The notes below the pieces were generated by a model. The model was given only the letters and a program-made list of their open reading frames with translations. It did not search any database and was not told where the DNA came from. From the NCBI RefSeq assembly GCF_001632365.1, contig NW_024468600.1, forward strand, positions 31,083 through 72,953: a stretch of 41,871 nucleotides of DNA, read 5' to 3'. Origin of the DNA: Laetiporus sulphureus 93-53 (lineage: Eukaryota; Basidiomycota; Agaricomycetes; Polyporales; Laetiporaceae). Shown here one piece after another: positions 11,051 to 20,200 of the stretch (its first letter is position 1; each line of letters starts with the position of its first letter). The position numbers were made by a program, and so were the translations under genes.

Positions 11051-12436
11051 TGATGCATCCATGGAGCTCCTGGCCTCATGCTACTCCAACACTAATCCGG
11101 GGTCCGCTGTGTGGGGTGTATGCAGGAGACGACTTTGGCGAGGGTTTGCTGCGAGTCAGTTTAGTGACTTGAAGCTACTGGCAATAGGGATGGGTAATGA
11201 GTTGGTAATGGACTGGGGTAGTGTGCAGGTGCAGCCAACAATCGCAAGATTGGCAAATGACAGTGTGGGCAGCCAATATCGAGCCTTGGAAAAGGAACTA
11301 GAGTTGTGTGGAAAGGAAAAGCTGTATTTGAAAGGGGCTCCAAGCGTGGGACTGTCGAACTTGATCGCAAATGTGTTTTGATCGCAGCGAGGTGGAGCGG
11401 AGCTGATCGTATATGGGATGCTGATCGGAGGATGGCGGGGAAGCTCGGTTAAGTCCGATGTGCGAAGATCTTTGGGCCAACTACTATATTTGGGATGAAA
11501 CCCACGGTCTAAGGCTAGAAATGGCCCAGAGCTGATCGGAAATGCGATATTGTCGCAGGAAGGCAGGTCGGATCTGATCATATATGCATTTCTGATCGGA
11601 GGACATCGGAGCGTCGGTGGCTAAACCAATGAGAGCGAGGCCTCAGACAGGTTCTGAGGAGTCCTGGGAACGTAGGGCTGAAAGAAATAACTGAGTGACG
11701 TAGTGTAGGAGTGTGATGGAATATCTTCGGTTGCTAGGTGGGCTGGGCCTGATGATGTAATGATGACGAAGTGCACTGTGATTGGTGCTGAGACTTAGCT
11801 GAAACTGCGAGAATGTGCCTAGTGACCGTAGCTAAGGCAATAGAAAAGAGCTGCTGGCTGAGAGACGAAGTGCTGAGACGTAGGCTGTGGGCTAGAAGAC
11901 TCGAGCTCCTCCCAATTCGATTGATTTGGTATGTACATGTGGTAGGCTTATATACTGCCCTAGCAGGCCACCGTCGAGAGTTTGCCTGCTTGGGTGATTA
12001 AACTAGGTATGGTAAAAGAAAGACTGAAACGAGTAAGATATTAGCTGAAACTTGCAACATAATTGTGTTCCTGTTTGAGATACCGGACCAGGCCGTTAAC
12101 ACGTATCAAAACACATTTCACCCATGCTGACTTGGCTGGGCAGTCTTCGTGCATCTTTGCCATGATGGCGGTCCTTTGCCCTGGTCTTCTGGGTGCCTAC
12201 TGCCTGATGCCATTGCTACTGCTAAGTCCACCGAGCCTTCTTGTGTTCAGAAGCGTCAGCATAGCTTCAGGATGGCCGAGCCTTCCCACGATGCTTCATT
12301 ACTGCTGCCTCGTGATGAATGACTCCCGCGGTGGCAATAGCACGGACCAGCTCGTCGCCTTGCCGGCCTAACTTTGCCAAAATCGGGGTCATTCTTGTGC
12401 TTCTGTCGGTCAGCCGCTCTCGCCGCGCACCACTGC
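11051..12436. mobile_element. Unidentified 1386-bp insertion in copia family C
   Basis: The insertion is defined by the copia frame. VLSR ends at 11050 and the next expected residues, YMSNPGIVHWH, resume at 12437. The inserted DNA begins TGATGCATCC and ends GCACCACTGC. I see no terminal inverted repeats and no exact target duplication; the 5-bp flanks GCCGC and ACTGC differ by two transitions and could be a decayed one. No long open frame or transposase motif is present. An imperfect repeat of about 170 bp is visible: CTGATCGTATATG...CTGATCGGAGGA at about 11403 recurs as CTGATCATATATG...CTGATCGGAGGA at about 11574. Confidence 0.6.
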
Positions 12437-13023
12437 TACATGTCTAATCCTGGTATCGTCCACTGGCATGCACTGAAGCGTGTTCTTCACTACATCAAAG
12501 AAACCCTCGATTATGGCATTGTCTATTACAATGCTGACCATGCACACTCCACCATCGAACTGATGATTTACTCTGACTCCTCTTACTCTGATTGCGCAGA
12601 CACAGGACGTTCGACTCAGGGTCATGTCATGGTGATGGCCAGTGGTCCTGTTACGTGGAGTTCACGGCACCAGGACATGGTTGCTCTATCCACTACTGAG
12701 GTGGAATACATCACAGCAGTGCATGCAGGGTAGACAGCAATGTGGATTGAGGAATTTATGGGTGATATTTATCTTCCTATTTCTCTTCCAGTCAGCCTCA
12801 GGATGGATAGTGCGGATGGTGAGAGTCTGGCAAAATGCTCCATCAACTTCACCCGGGTCCGGCACCTCAATGTTCGATACCATTGGCTTCACGAAGCTGT
12901 TCGACAGAAGCAAATTCAAATCACTCATATTCCCGGCACCGAGAATCCTGCGGACATTTTCACCAAGGCCCTTCCTCAGCCAGCTCTTCTCAAACACATT
13001 GGATTTCTTAGTCTCAAGGCTTA
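12437..13023 (+). pseudogene. Copia family C RNase H
   Basis: It encodes NPGIVHWHALKRVLHYIKET, then the RNase H blocks: LMIYSDSSYSDC (acidic Asp, about 12570), GHVMVMASGPVTWSSRHQ, VALSTTEVEYITAV (Glu), LNVRYHWLHEAV and ITHIPGTENPADIFTKALPQ. Only one in-frame stop is visible (after HAG at about 12732, probably CAG to TAG). The frame otherwise runs to TAG at 13022-13024 just before a pyrimidine tract. This part is less damaged than the rest of the element. Confidence 0.87.
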
Positions 13024-13107
13024 GATTCTTTCCTCTCCTTTCATTTTCTTATTCTTATTTTTTCTTCCCCCCCCCCCATTCTCCTCAGTGTCGCGGCCTA
13101 GGAGGAG
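13024..13107. other. Polypyrimidine stretch and polypurine tract before the LTR
   Basis: A C/T-rich stretch with a run of 11 C (13030-13079) is followed by GGAGGAG at 13101-13107, directly before the LTR start. The latter is the expected plus-strand priming purine tract of an LTR retrotransposon. Confidence 0.65.
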
Positions 13108-13368
13108 TGTTGTAGTGCAGCCATTCTAGGAAAATGGGGAGAGTAGGAGCTTGAGTTTGACAGCACGAACATGTGATCAGCACGTAGGTACAGAGCGACG
13201 TGTCACGGTAGTAGCACCTCAGTCGAGTACGTTCATGTATGGCGCGACTGAGGTGAGGGACAGACTTTCTTTACTTTGCATAGCTAGAGACTTACAGTAC
13301 TATACCAGACTACGCTCGTGTATCCAACAGTGCTGTACTGACATATGCTTGCAGTAACCTGTATCACA
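13108..13368 (+). repeat. 3' LTR of copia family C
   Basis: It starts TGTTGTAGTGCAGCC right after the purine tract, at the position of a 3' LTR. The proposed end at TATCACA (13368) gives TG...CA termini and 261 bp. No second copy is in the window, so the end is a guess supported only by the CA dinucleotide. Confidence 0.55.
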
Positions 13369-14452
13369 GAAGGTCGGCACATCCGAGAGCACAGGCCAGC
13401 TCATCTCTGGTAGTAGGTGAAGGTTGTAAAGTCTGATGTGTGCCTTACAGGCATTGGGGAATCTGGTGAGCTGTACATCTAGAGTGGGCAGGTCATCCTT
13501 GGATACAATTGCAATGAGAAAGTGTAAGTGCTTTGACAGGACCTTACTCGGGCTGAGGTGGACTCCTGGCAGTACAAGGGAGGCACTCTCTCCCGATGGA
13601 TGAGGAGTCATCATTTTGCCTCACATTAACAACATTCGTTGATCCCCTCTGTGAATCAGACGTTTCTGGACTGGCGATGAGGTGATCTTTCTTAAGGAGA
13701 ACAGCGATGTCTTTATCATGGATCGAATCAAGGTAAGGCTCCAACTATTTATACTATCTACACTCCTGAGGTGTAAATAAATAGTATATAGCAAATAGTT
13801 GTCTATATGTCATATAAACAGTTTATATAAAGTTTATATAGTTTTTTTGGTCTCATTTTTTGGTAGAGTTTTACTCAACTGTGAGCAGCCTCTGTGATTG
13901 TTAAGGCCTTTAAGGATCTGTGTGCATCAGCACGCATATGACAGTGAGCAGAAAACAAGCATTCAATGTCAACACTTGCACTAGGAATAACCAGGAAATT
14001 TCATGTCATACAAGAAATAACAAGAAACTCATGTTCATGAGCCTACATGATGATCAACTGTCAGTGATGGCTTCTGTCGAACACTGTAACTTTCAATTGG
14101 CTCACTGTTGTGCTGTCAAATCTAGCAATCATGCACTCAATAGCTCTATATCATCATAATATTATTTATACTATATATATACATTTATTTACTATGTACA
14201 GGCTCGACTGTAAATAAACAGATATAGTAAACAGTTAAAACTATGTAACATAGTAAATAGATAGAAATGTTAGAGCCTTAAATCAAGTGTGCCCATTCGC
14301 ATTGTCCTGCTCATTACACATGATGCACGAGATTGTAGGAGTTGATCAATATGACGGAGTTTCAGGTCACGCCGGTGGAGCTGGAGGGTCACATGCTCAG
14401 GGTATGCACACATTGCAGACTAGGGTATGGCAAGAAACTCCTATGTTTTTTA
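13369..14452. other. Gene-poor stretch with AT-rich hairpin repeats
   Basis: The plus strand at 13540-13740 has a faintly coding look (VDSWQYKG, TGDEVIFLKENSDVFIMDRIK) with several stops; the second block resembles a BAH-domain start, but this is weak. A diverged copy of 13552-13604 occurs at about 15375-15428. Two related AT-rich hairpins lie here: arms ACTATTTAT/ATAAATAGT at 13744-13752 and 13777-13785, and TTTATTTAC/GTAAATAAA at 14184-14192 and 14210-14218. No gene could be supported. Confidence 0.45.
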
Positions 14453-14984
14453 CATTAATGTAATTTACATGTAATTTACATAGTCCCAAAATACCCATGT
14501 CAAAAATGTCAAAATAGGGTCATCACGTGCACCTTCATATTGGCGACTCAGGCAGGCAAAGCTGGGCAAAAGCCAAGAGAAAGAACTCAGACAGGCAAAA
14601 GCTAAGAGAAAAATCACGGAAAGCCGGCCAGGTATCAAAAATAAAGGAAGAAGCCGGCCACCTGCTTGAAACTTTGCTTCGATGGTTACATCTAATACTC
14701 TCATTTTTCATGGCAAGCAAGCAAATTGGCTCGGGGAATCCTATGACAGCACATCTGCCTACTTCCATTGAGCATTTGCATCATGTGTGTGAACTTTCGT
14801 GTTTTTTTTACATTTTTGACAGAGTTTTGAATGTTTTTTACATGTAATTTACATGTAAAAAATCACATTCAGCAAAGTCACATTCTTGGGTGCCTATAAC
14901 ACGTGCGGTGACTTTTTGACCTTGAAAAAATCATGTAAAATACTTACATGGAGAGCAGACTTTTTGACATCATGTAAAAAACAT
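14453..14984. mobile_element. Candidate MITE with ATGTTTTTTACAT inverted ends
   Basis: A 13-bp perfect inverted repeat, ATGTTTTTTACAT at 14453-14465 and ATGTAAAAAACAT at 14972-14984, brackets about 530 bp. Inside is a 14-bp perfect palindrome pair, TTTTTTACATGTAA and its complement, at 14834-14847 and 14849-14862. The outer flanks also share CTCC (in opposite orientation) near 14448 and 14988. The interior has short direct repeats (CAGGCAAA...AAGAGAAA) and no transposase frame. No convincing target duplication was found, so mobile status is inferred from shape only. Confidence 0.5.
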
Positions 14985-15486
14985 CGCCGGAGTTTTATGC
15001 TGAACCCTATTGTGGATGTGGGCGTGGTCAGCATGCCGAACACATTCATGGGGGACCTCCCACTTGAATTCATCATGCTGCAGCCCCAGACCGCAGCAAG
15101 GGTGCAGAAGGATGTGGCCCTCACCACGAAAGTACAGGCGAGTATCTTCAAGGACCGCTAAGAGTCCCCTCTAGGTGAATGTTGCTGACATGGGTGGATG
15201 GAGCATGTTGCGGACATGAAGACGCAACACAAGTTGCTCATGGTGCAGGATTGTGTTCACTGAGGCTATCTAGAAGAACCTGAACAGAAAATTGTGTAAA
15301 GGATGTTGAAGGAGCAGGTAAAGGCACTGCGTATGTCTTCAGTTTGCACATGTCTTTAGATTGTGCGAGGGACTGTACTCGGGCTGTGGCTGATTTATAG
15401 CAGTATGAGGGAGGTGTTCTCCCCCAGATGCGGAGGTTCTGGCCAGGGAATCGGTGTGTCGCTGGTGTGTATATCTTACTTCACAT
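14985..15486. other. No recognised gene
   Basis: A 91-codon plus frame (14886-15161) overlaps the left part and includes NPIVDVGVVSMPNTFMGDLP, which I do not recognise. At 15375-15428 a diverged copy of 13552-13604 is present (shared CTCGGGCTG...GGGAGG...CTC word pattern). The stretch ends at the target site of the second CACTA-like copy. Confidence 0.4.
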
Positions 15487-16181
15487 CACTGGGGGCATGA
15501 GCCCATGATTCCGCTGGGAACATTTTGGACACATCACGATAACAGTCACAATGTAACTCTAATGTTACGGATGTAAACATCACGGAATAATTTGAATTAT
15601 TTTGAGTGAGCTCATTGTGGAATAATAGTGATATTATTCAGAAAGACACCAAAATGAGACAACAATTTTGCTCTGGCCAGCATTCCTACAATATATTGGT
15701 ACCATTCTGAATGGATCTTAAGGGTACATTACAAATGTGATCAATGTGATGTTACGATGAGTACCAGATGCTTTCCATCATGTGCCAGCTGGAATCATCT
15801 TGAACGCATCACGGATGTCCTAATATGGTTAGTACATTACTATATATAGTAACAACAATTATGCAATCACAATGAATCCATTGGGAACATCTTGAAGACA
15901 TCATGGTCACTCACAGGTATCATTTGAGATTTTCTTCCAAGAAACATTTAGGATGCTATCACAATAATGCTTGAATGCTGTCATCTGCAGCATTGGGGTC
16001 TCATTCTTGCATCTTTATAGATGCTATCAAAATTGTGCTGCAATGTTGATGCTTAAAACATTCTAAAACATTCAAAATAATTTTAAAATGTATGTACTTA
16101 AAACATTGCATAATTATTTGGACTGTTATTACAATGTGTCCAAAATGTTTCAGGCGGAATCATGGGCCCATGTCCCCGATG
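15487..16181. mobile_element. CACTA-like non-autonomous DNA transposon, copy 2 (695 bp)
   Basis: It begins CACTGGGGGCATGAGCCC and ends GGGCCCATGTCCCCGATG, a mutated complement of the left end. A perfect 3-bp duplication CAT flanks it (15484-15486 and 16182-16184). It is the same length as the copy at 8267-8961; by eye I see scattered substitutions only, around 94% identity. There is no open frame, so it depends on a transposase supplied elsewhere. Both copies being the same length argues for a real non-autonomous family rather than two independent deletions. Confidence 0.92.
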
Positions 16182-16656
16182 CATTGTTGCCCATGCTAAA
16201 ACCTTTTCCTGCTCTTTTCCTCTGCCGCACATTATGATGCTGATGGCAAAATGGAAGGGCAGCAAGCATGAACAGGCACTCCTCCTGAAATGCTGAGTGC
16301 CTTTGTGGGCATATTGTGGGCATACTGATCATGACATGAAGCCTTTTCATGCTGTGGGCATGCCAGTCATGGCCATCTTGATCATTTGAGCTTCCTCTCC
16401 ATTCGTCCTTCCGTGTTTGCATATGAGGATGGGCGACAGGTTTTCGGACAGATCTGAACTGGCCAAATGCTCAGCACGGATGCCGCTGAGATCTATGTGA
16501 GTGGTAGTAGCACCATCGTCTAAACAGGTTCGGTGTCCACTCACTGAAATTTATCTTACTGGACGAGTTACCAAAATCTTAGTCCCCCCTAGCATGGGCA
16601 ATAACTCTCTTTGTGATGGTCCATCTTCCCCTGTTAAGGTCTTAGCCAGTGTGCAT
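16182..16656. other. No recognised gene
   Basis: The stretch contains short TGTGGGCAT repeats (about 16290-16360). From 16501 the plus frame is open into the duplicated segment downstream and includes LTGRVTKILVPPSMG, unidentified. Nothing else could be supported. Confidence 0.35.
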
Positions 16657-16905
16657 GTTAAACGACGGCAGCCAAGACTGGCACCACGTCCAATAACTCA
16701 CGACACCACTTGGGATTTGGGTACAAACGAGCAAGGTAACACTACATTAACTACCTCCCTTTTAACCATGCCACTTCAGGGCAGGTGGTGCAGCTCGCAC
16801 GCCCAGCGCTTATTCGGCTGCCATTCCTGCAGCTCCTGTACCTGGCTCTGATGCCCCCGAGGTCCACCACTATCCCGCAGCACCTCCCAGGCCCCAAACG
16901 CCAAC
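16657..16905 (+). repeat. Duplicated segment, copy 1, with an intron-like insert
   Basis: The 249 bp match 22252-22500 at the same length; of about 11 differences I count 10 as transitions. An upstream open frame (LAPRPITHDTTWDLGTNEQ) ends at CAAG followed by a 44-nt GT-AG stretch (16736-16779, containing TTAAC and ending CTTCAG). An Ala/Pro-rich coding-like part follows. It looks like part of an unidentified spliced gene or element that exists in two copies around the full-length copia element. Confidence 0.65.
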
Positions 16906-16965
16906 ACGCCCCCTCGAGCCAGCCACCTAACCAGCTGCCTTATTCGCAGCTCCTTCCACCCTAAC

Positions 16966-16970
16966 CGGCA
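16966..16970. repeat. Target site duplication CGGCA, left
   Basis: CGGCA directly precedes the 5' LTR and is repeated at 21671-21675 directly after the 3' LTR. A 5-bp duplication is standard for Ty1/copia insertion. Confidence 0.95.
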
Positions 16971-17158
16971 TGTTGGGAATGCCCGGAGGGAGCAATCTGA
17001 GAGCATCCAGTGAAGTCGTTGTGGCTGGCACCACATTACATAATATTCCAAATATATAAAGTAATCCTAATTAGGGAGCTCGGCATATAAGCTCGAGCTC
17101 TCCTTGCCCCGCTCCATCATCCGCTCGCTCGTCCTCTCAGATTCTGGCAAACGCTACA
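16971..17158 (+). repeat. 5' LTR of copia family A (188 bp)
   Basis: TGTTGGGAATGCCCGGAGGG starts it and AACGCTACA ends it (TG...CA). TATATAAAG near 17053 is a candidate TATA box. It is 10 bp shorter than the 3' LTR because of one indel in the AT-rich centre (the 3' copy has an extra GTACTTATAT-like segment). Confidence 0.95.
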
Positions 17159-17170
17159 GGTTATGAGCCC
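17159..17170 (+). promoter_or_regulatory. Primer binding site of half-tRNA-iMet type
   Basis: GGTTATGAGCCC follows the 5' LTR with no spacer. It is complementary to GGGCTCATAACC, the anticodon stem-loop region of eukaryotic initiator methionine tRNA, not to the tRNA 3' end. Drosophila copia and yeast Ty5 are known to prime from a cleaved initiator tRNA half in this way, so the same is inferred here. Confidence 0.8.
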
Positions 17171-17259
17171 CGGCAGCACTATATAAATGCATCATACAGC
17201 TATCTGAGTCTACTAGCGAAAAATCTACGAGATATATATAAAAGTGCGGAATTACCCCT

Positions 17260-20200
17260 ATGCCAAAGAACACTGACTATGCAGATTCTCACAATCCATA
17301 CCGCATGCCATACCTCACGGAGGACAATTGGCTTCCGTGGAAGAGGCGTGTGCAACATGTATGGAAGAGGAAGCGTCTTACCAAATATGTGACCGGTGAG
17401 ATCCCGATTCTGCAGCCCCTGCCAGATATAGCGACGGCAGAAGAGAAGGCAGCGAGGGAAGCCGAGATCGCAGATTGGGAAGACAAAGATAGTGAAGCAG
17501 CAGAGGTCATGTTGATGTCCATGGCTGACGATCAGCTCATTCATGTGAGCGAGTCGGGGACATCACATGAGATTTGGGAGAGTCTTAGAATCGTGAAGAA
17601 GAAGCCAGGCCATCACGGCCTTCTGGCACACCAGCATATGTTATATCAACCTCGAGCTCCAGATGACAAGGACATGGATGACTGGTTGAAGGAACTGTGT
17701 CAGCTTCGGGAGAAGCTCCACCAGATGGGAAAGCTCATCCCGGACGACGAGTTCGTTTCAATTATCCTCATGTCGCTACTGGAATCCTGGGATTCATTCA
17801 TGAATTCCTATTTCGGAGCAGCAAGAGGGCAGTCACAGTCTGGCAATGGAACTCAGATTACATCACAAGATCTCATCGCAGTCATTCGCAATGAGAACTG
17901 CCGCCGAAAGAGCTGAGATGCCGAGCAGGCTGCCACAGGCACATCGCAGACTCAAGCCCTCTTCACCCGGAATGCGGAGCGAAAGAAGGGTAAGAGCATG
18001 ATGAGACCATGTGACATCTGTGGTCGGAAGAACCACATCACGTGGGATTGTAAATTCTGCGGGCACCCCAAAATGAAGTGCGAAAACTGCGGGAAATGGA
18101 GGCACAAGACCTTGGAGTGCTACGCCCCCGGAGGAATCTTATCTGATAAGGCACGAGATGAGCCGCCGCCGAAGAAGTCAAAGTTCGAAGCGCGTGAGCG
18201 CAATGATCCGCAGATCGCTGGATCAAGCCGTGCCAAGAGAGATCAGGCGAGAATTGCAGAAGATGATGACAAAAACTGTGTATCATTAGGTTTAGAAGAT
18301 TCAGATGCTTCATTTTATGGTTAGTTTGCAGATTCAGAAAGCACCTCCCACATCACTTCTCGCCATAATGTTTTCCAGACCTATGAGCCCTTATGCAACC
18401 ACTTAATCTCCGGGATAGGTCCAGCGCCTATCAAGGCTTTAGGCCGAGGCACTGTAGCCATCCGAAGTAAAGTGGGAAATCGCATAGTAAGGTTCAATCT
18501 TCGCAATGTGCTACATGCGCCAACAGCACCCAGCAATCTTCTATCCATTGCATGGCTTGATGAAGCTGGTGGAAGGGTACACATGGGTGACAGTCATGTG
18601 CTAATCATGGATAAGCATGGTGCTACACTTGCTGTAGGTAAGAAACAAGGTCAACTTTATCAATTAAATCTCGAGCCCGTTTCTACCGCTTTCGAACCAT
18701 ATATGTCATGCAGGAAGACACTCCTCACACCTGGGATGAGTGGCACAGAATTTATGGCCATATTGCGAAACCAGCGCTCACACGGTTACACTGGGAGCAC
18801 ATGGTCGAAGGCCTAGAAATCGCGCCCAGCCCAGATAATATTGAGTGTGAAGCCTGCGTACAAGCTAAGGCCATCAGGAAGTCGTTTCTGAAAGAGGCAG
18901 CAAAAAGAGACACAGTCTCCAGAGAATTAACACACACAGATGTGTGGGAACCGGCTCCGACGACTGCCCTACAAGGATGGCGTTATTTCATCTCATTCAC
19001 GGATGACTGTATCAGATTTACTACAGTATCATTCATGAAAACGAAAGACGAGACATCCGAGAAAGTCAAATTTTATTTGACAAATCTTGACCGTCATTAT
19101 GGGACTCAGCGTCGTCAGCTCCGAATGGATAATGGATGCGAATATCTAAATAACGACTTGACACAATGGTGCCAATCCCGAGGAATTGAAACAGGCACTA
19201 CTGCGCCTTATTCTCCATCCCAGAATAGGATTGCGGAACATCTAAACTGCACGTTATTATCGCGCGCGCACGCTATGCTCTACGCACGTGACATTCCACG
19301 CTATCTGTGGGCAGAAGCAGTGGGTCATGCCACATACATCAAGAATCACGCACCTATGCGCGCATTACCTGACATGACGCCATACGAGAAATGGAATGCG
19401 CAGAAGCCTAATATTGCGTATCTACGTGAATTCGGATCCAACGTATGGGTGCTAAATGAAGCACTTAACTTATCGAAGTTAGCGCCGCACACCATGAAGT
19501 ACATCTTCATTGGCTATCTCGATGGACTGCGCGCCATTCGCTACTACGACGCGTCCACACGCGCTGTAAAAACTTCGCGCAATTATCATTTTGTGCCCGC
19601 TTCGCAGCTTCCACTCTCTGTGACAACCGACACATCAGAGCTACAGGAGGAGTCCGTGTCAGATCAAACGTGCGAGGGGGAGTCTTCCACTGAGAATGCA
19701 CCGCGTTTCGATCTGAAGAAGTGAAAGCATATCGAAGTGGAAGAAGCGCAGGTACCTGAAGAACCTCGGAGATCAAAATGAAAGATCACACGTCCGAACT
19801 ATCGGCTCCTCAATGACCCTGAGGCAGATGACGATGACATGGATGCTGCTGCATCTGCCGGAATAATCTACCAGGCAATGTGCACTTCTATGGATCCAGA
19901 TGAGCCAAAATCGTTACAGGATGTGAAGAACTCACCGGAATGGCCCCATTGGGAGCAAGCAGTGCAAGCTGAGATGAAGCAACTGCATGATATGGGGACA
20001 TGAGATCTTGTAGATCTACCCCCAGACCGCAAAGCGGTAGGCAACAAATGGATCCTGGTCAAGAAGACCAACAAGGAAGGTGAGGTAATCAAATACAAGG
20101 CACGTTTAGTGGCAAAAGGCTACTCACAGATCCCTGTCATGGACTACATGGAGACGTTCTCGCCCGTGGTCCGCCTTGAGATGATACGAGCTGTCCTAGG

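Larger units (their letters stand above)
7400..13368 (+). mobile_element. Copia family C retrotransposon, 5'-truncated, twice interrupted
   Basis: In order this element shows a pre-integrase region (7440-8266), integrase (8965-9884), a Pro-rich linker, reverse transcriptase (9900-11050), RNase H (12437-13023), a purine tract and a 3' LTR (13108-13368). The Pol order protease-integrase-RT-RNase H is that of Ty1/copia. Two insertions split it: a CACTA-like element at 8267-8961 and an unidentified 1386-bp segment at 11051-12436. No 5' LTR or Gag with zinc knuckle was found upstream, so the left boundary at about 7400 is only where recognisable homology begins. Confidence 0.85.

Noticed and set aside
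11156..11581. 141-codon minus-strand frame in the unidentified insertion
   Set aside because: Low-complexity Ser/Pro/Leu peptide, overlapping frames on both strands, and no recognised transposase or helicase motif.
18038..18313. Minus-strand open frame across the Gag zinc knuckles
   Set aside because: Antisense shadow of the copia gag-pol frame, which has clear motifs.
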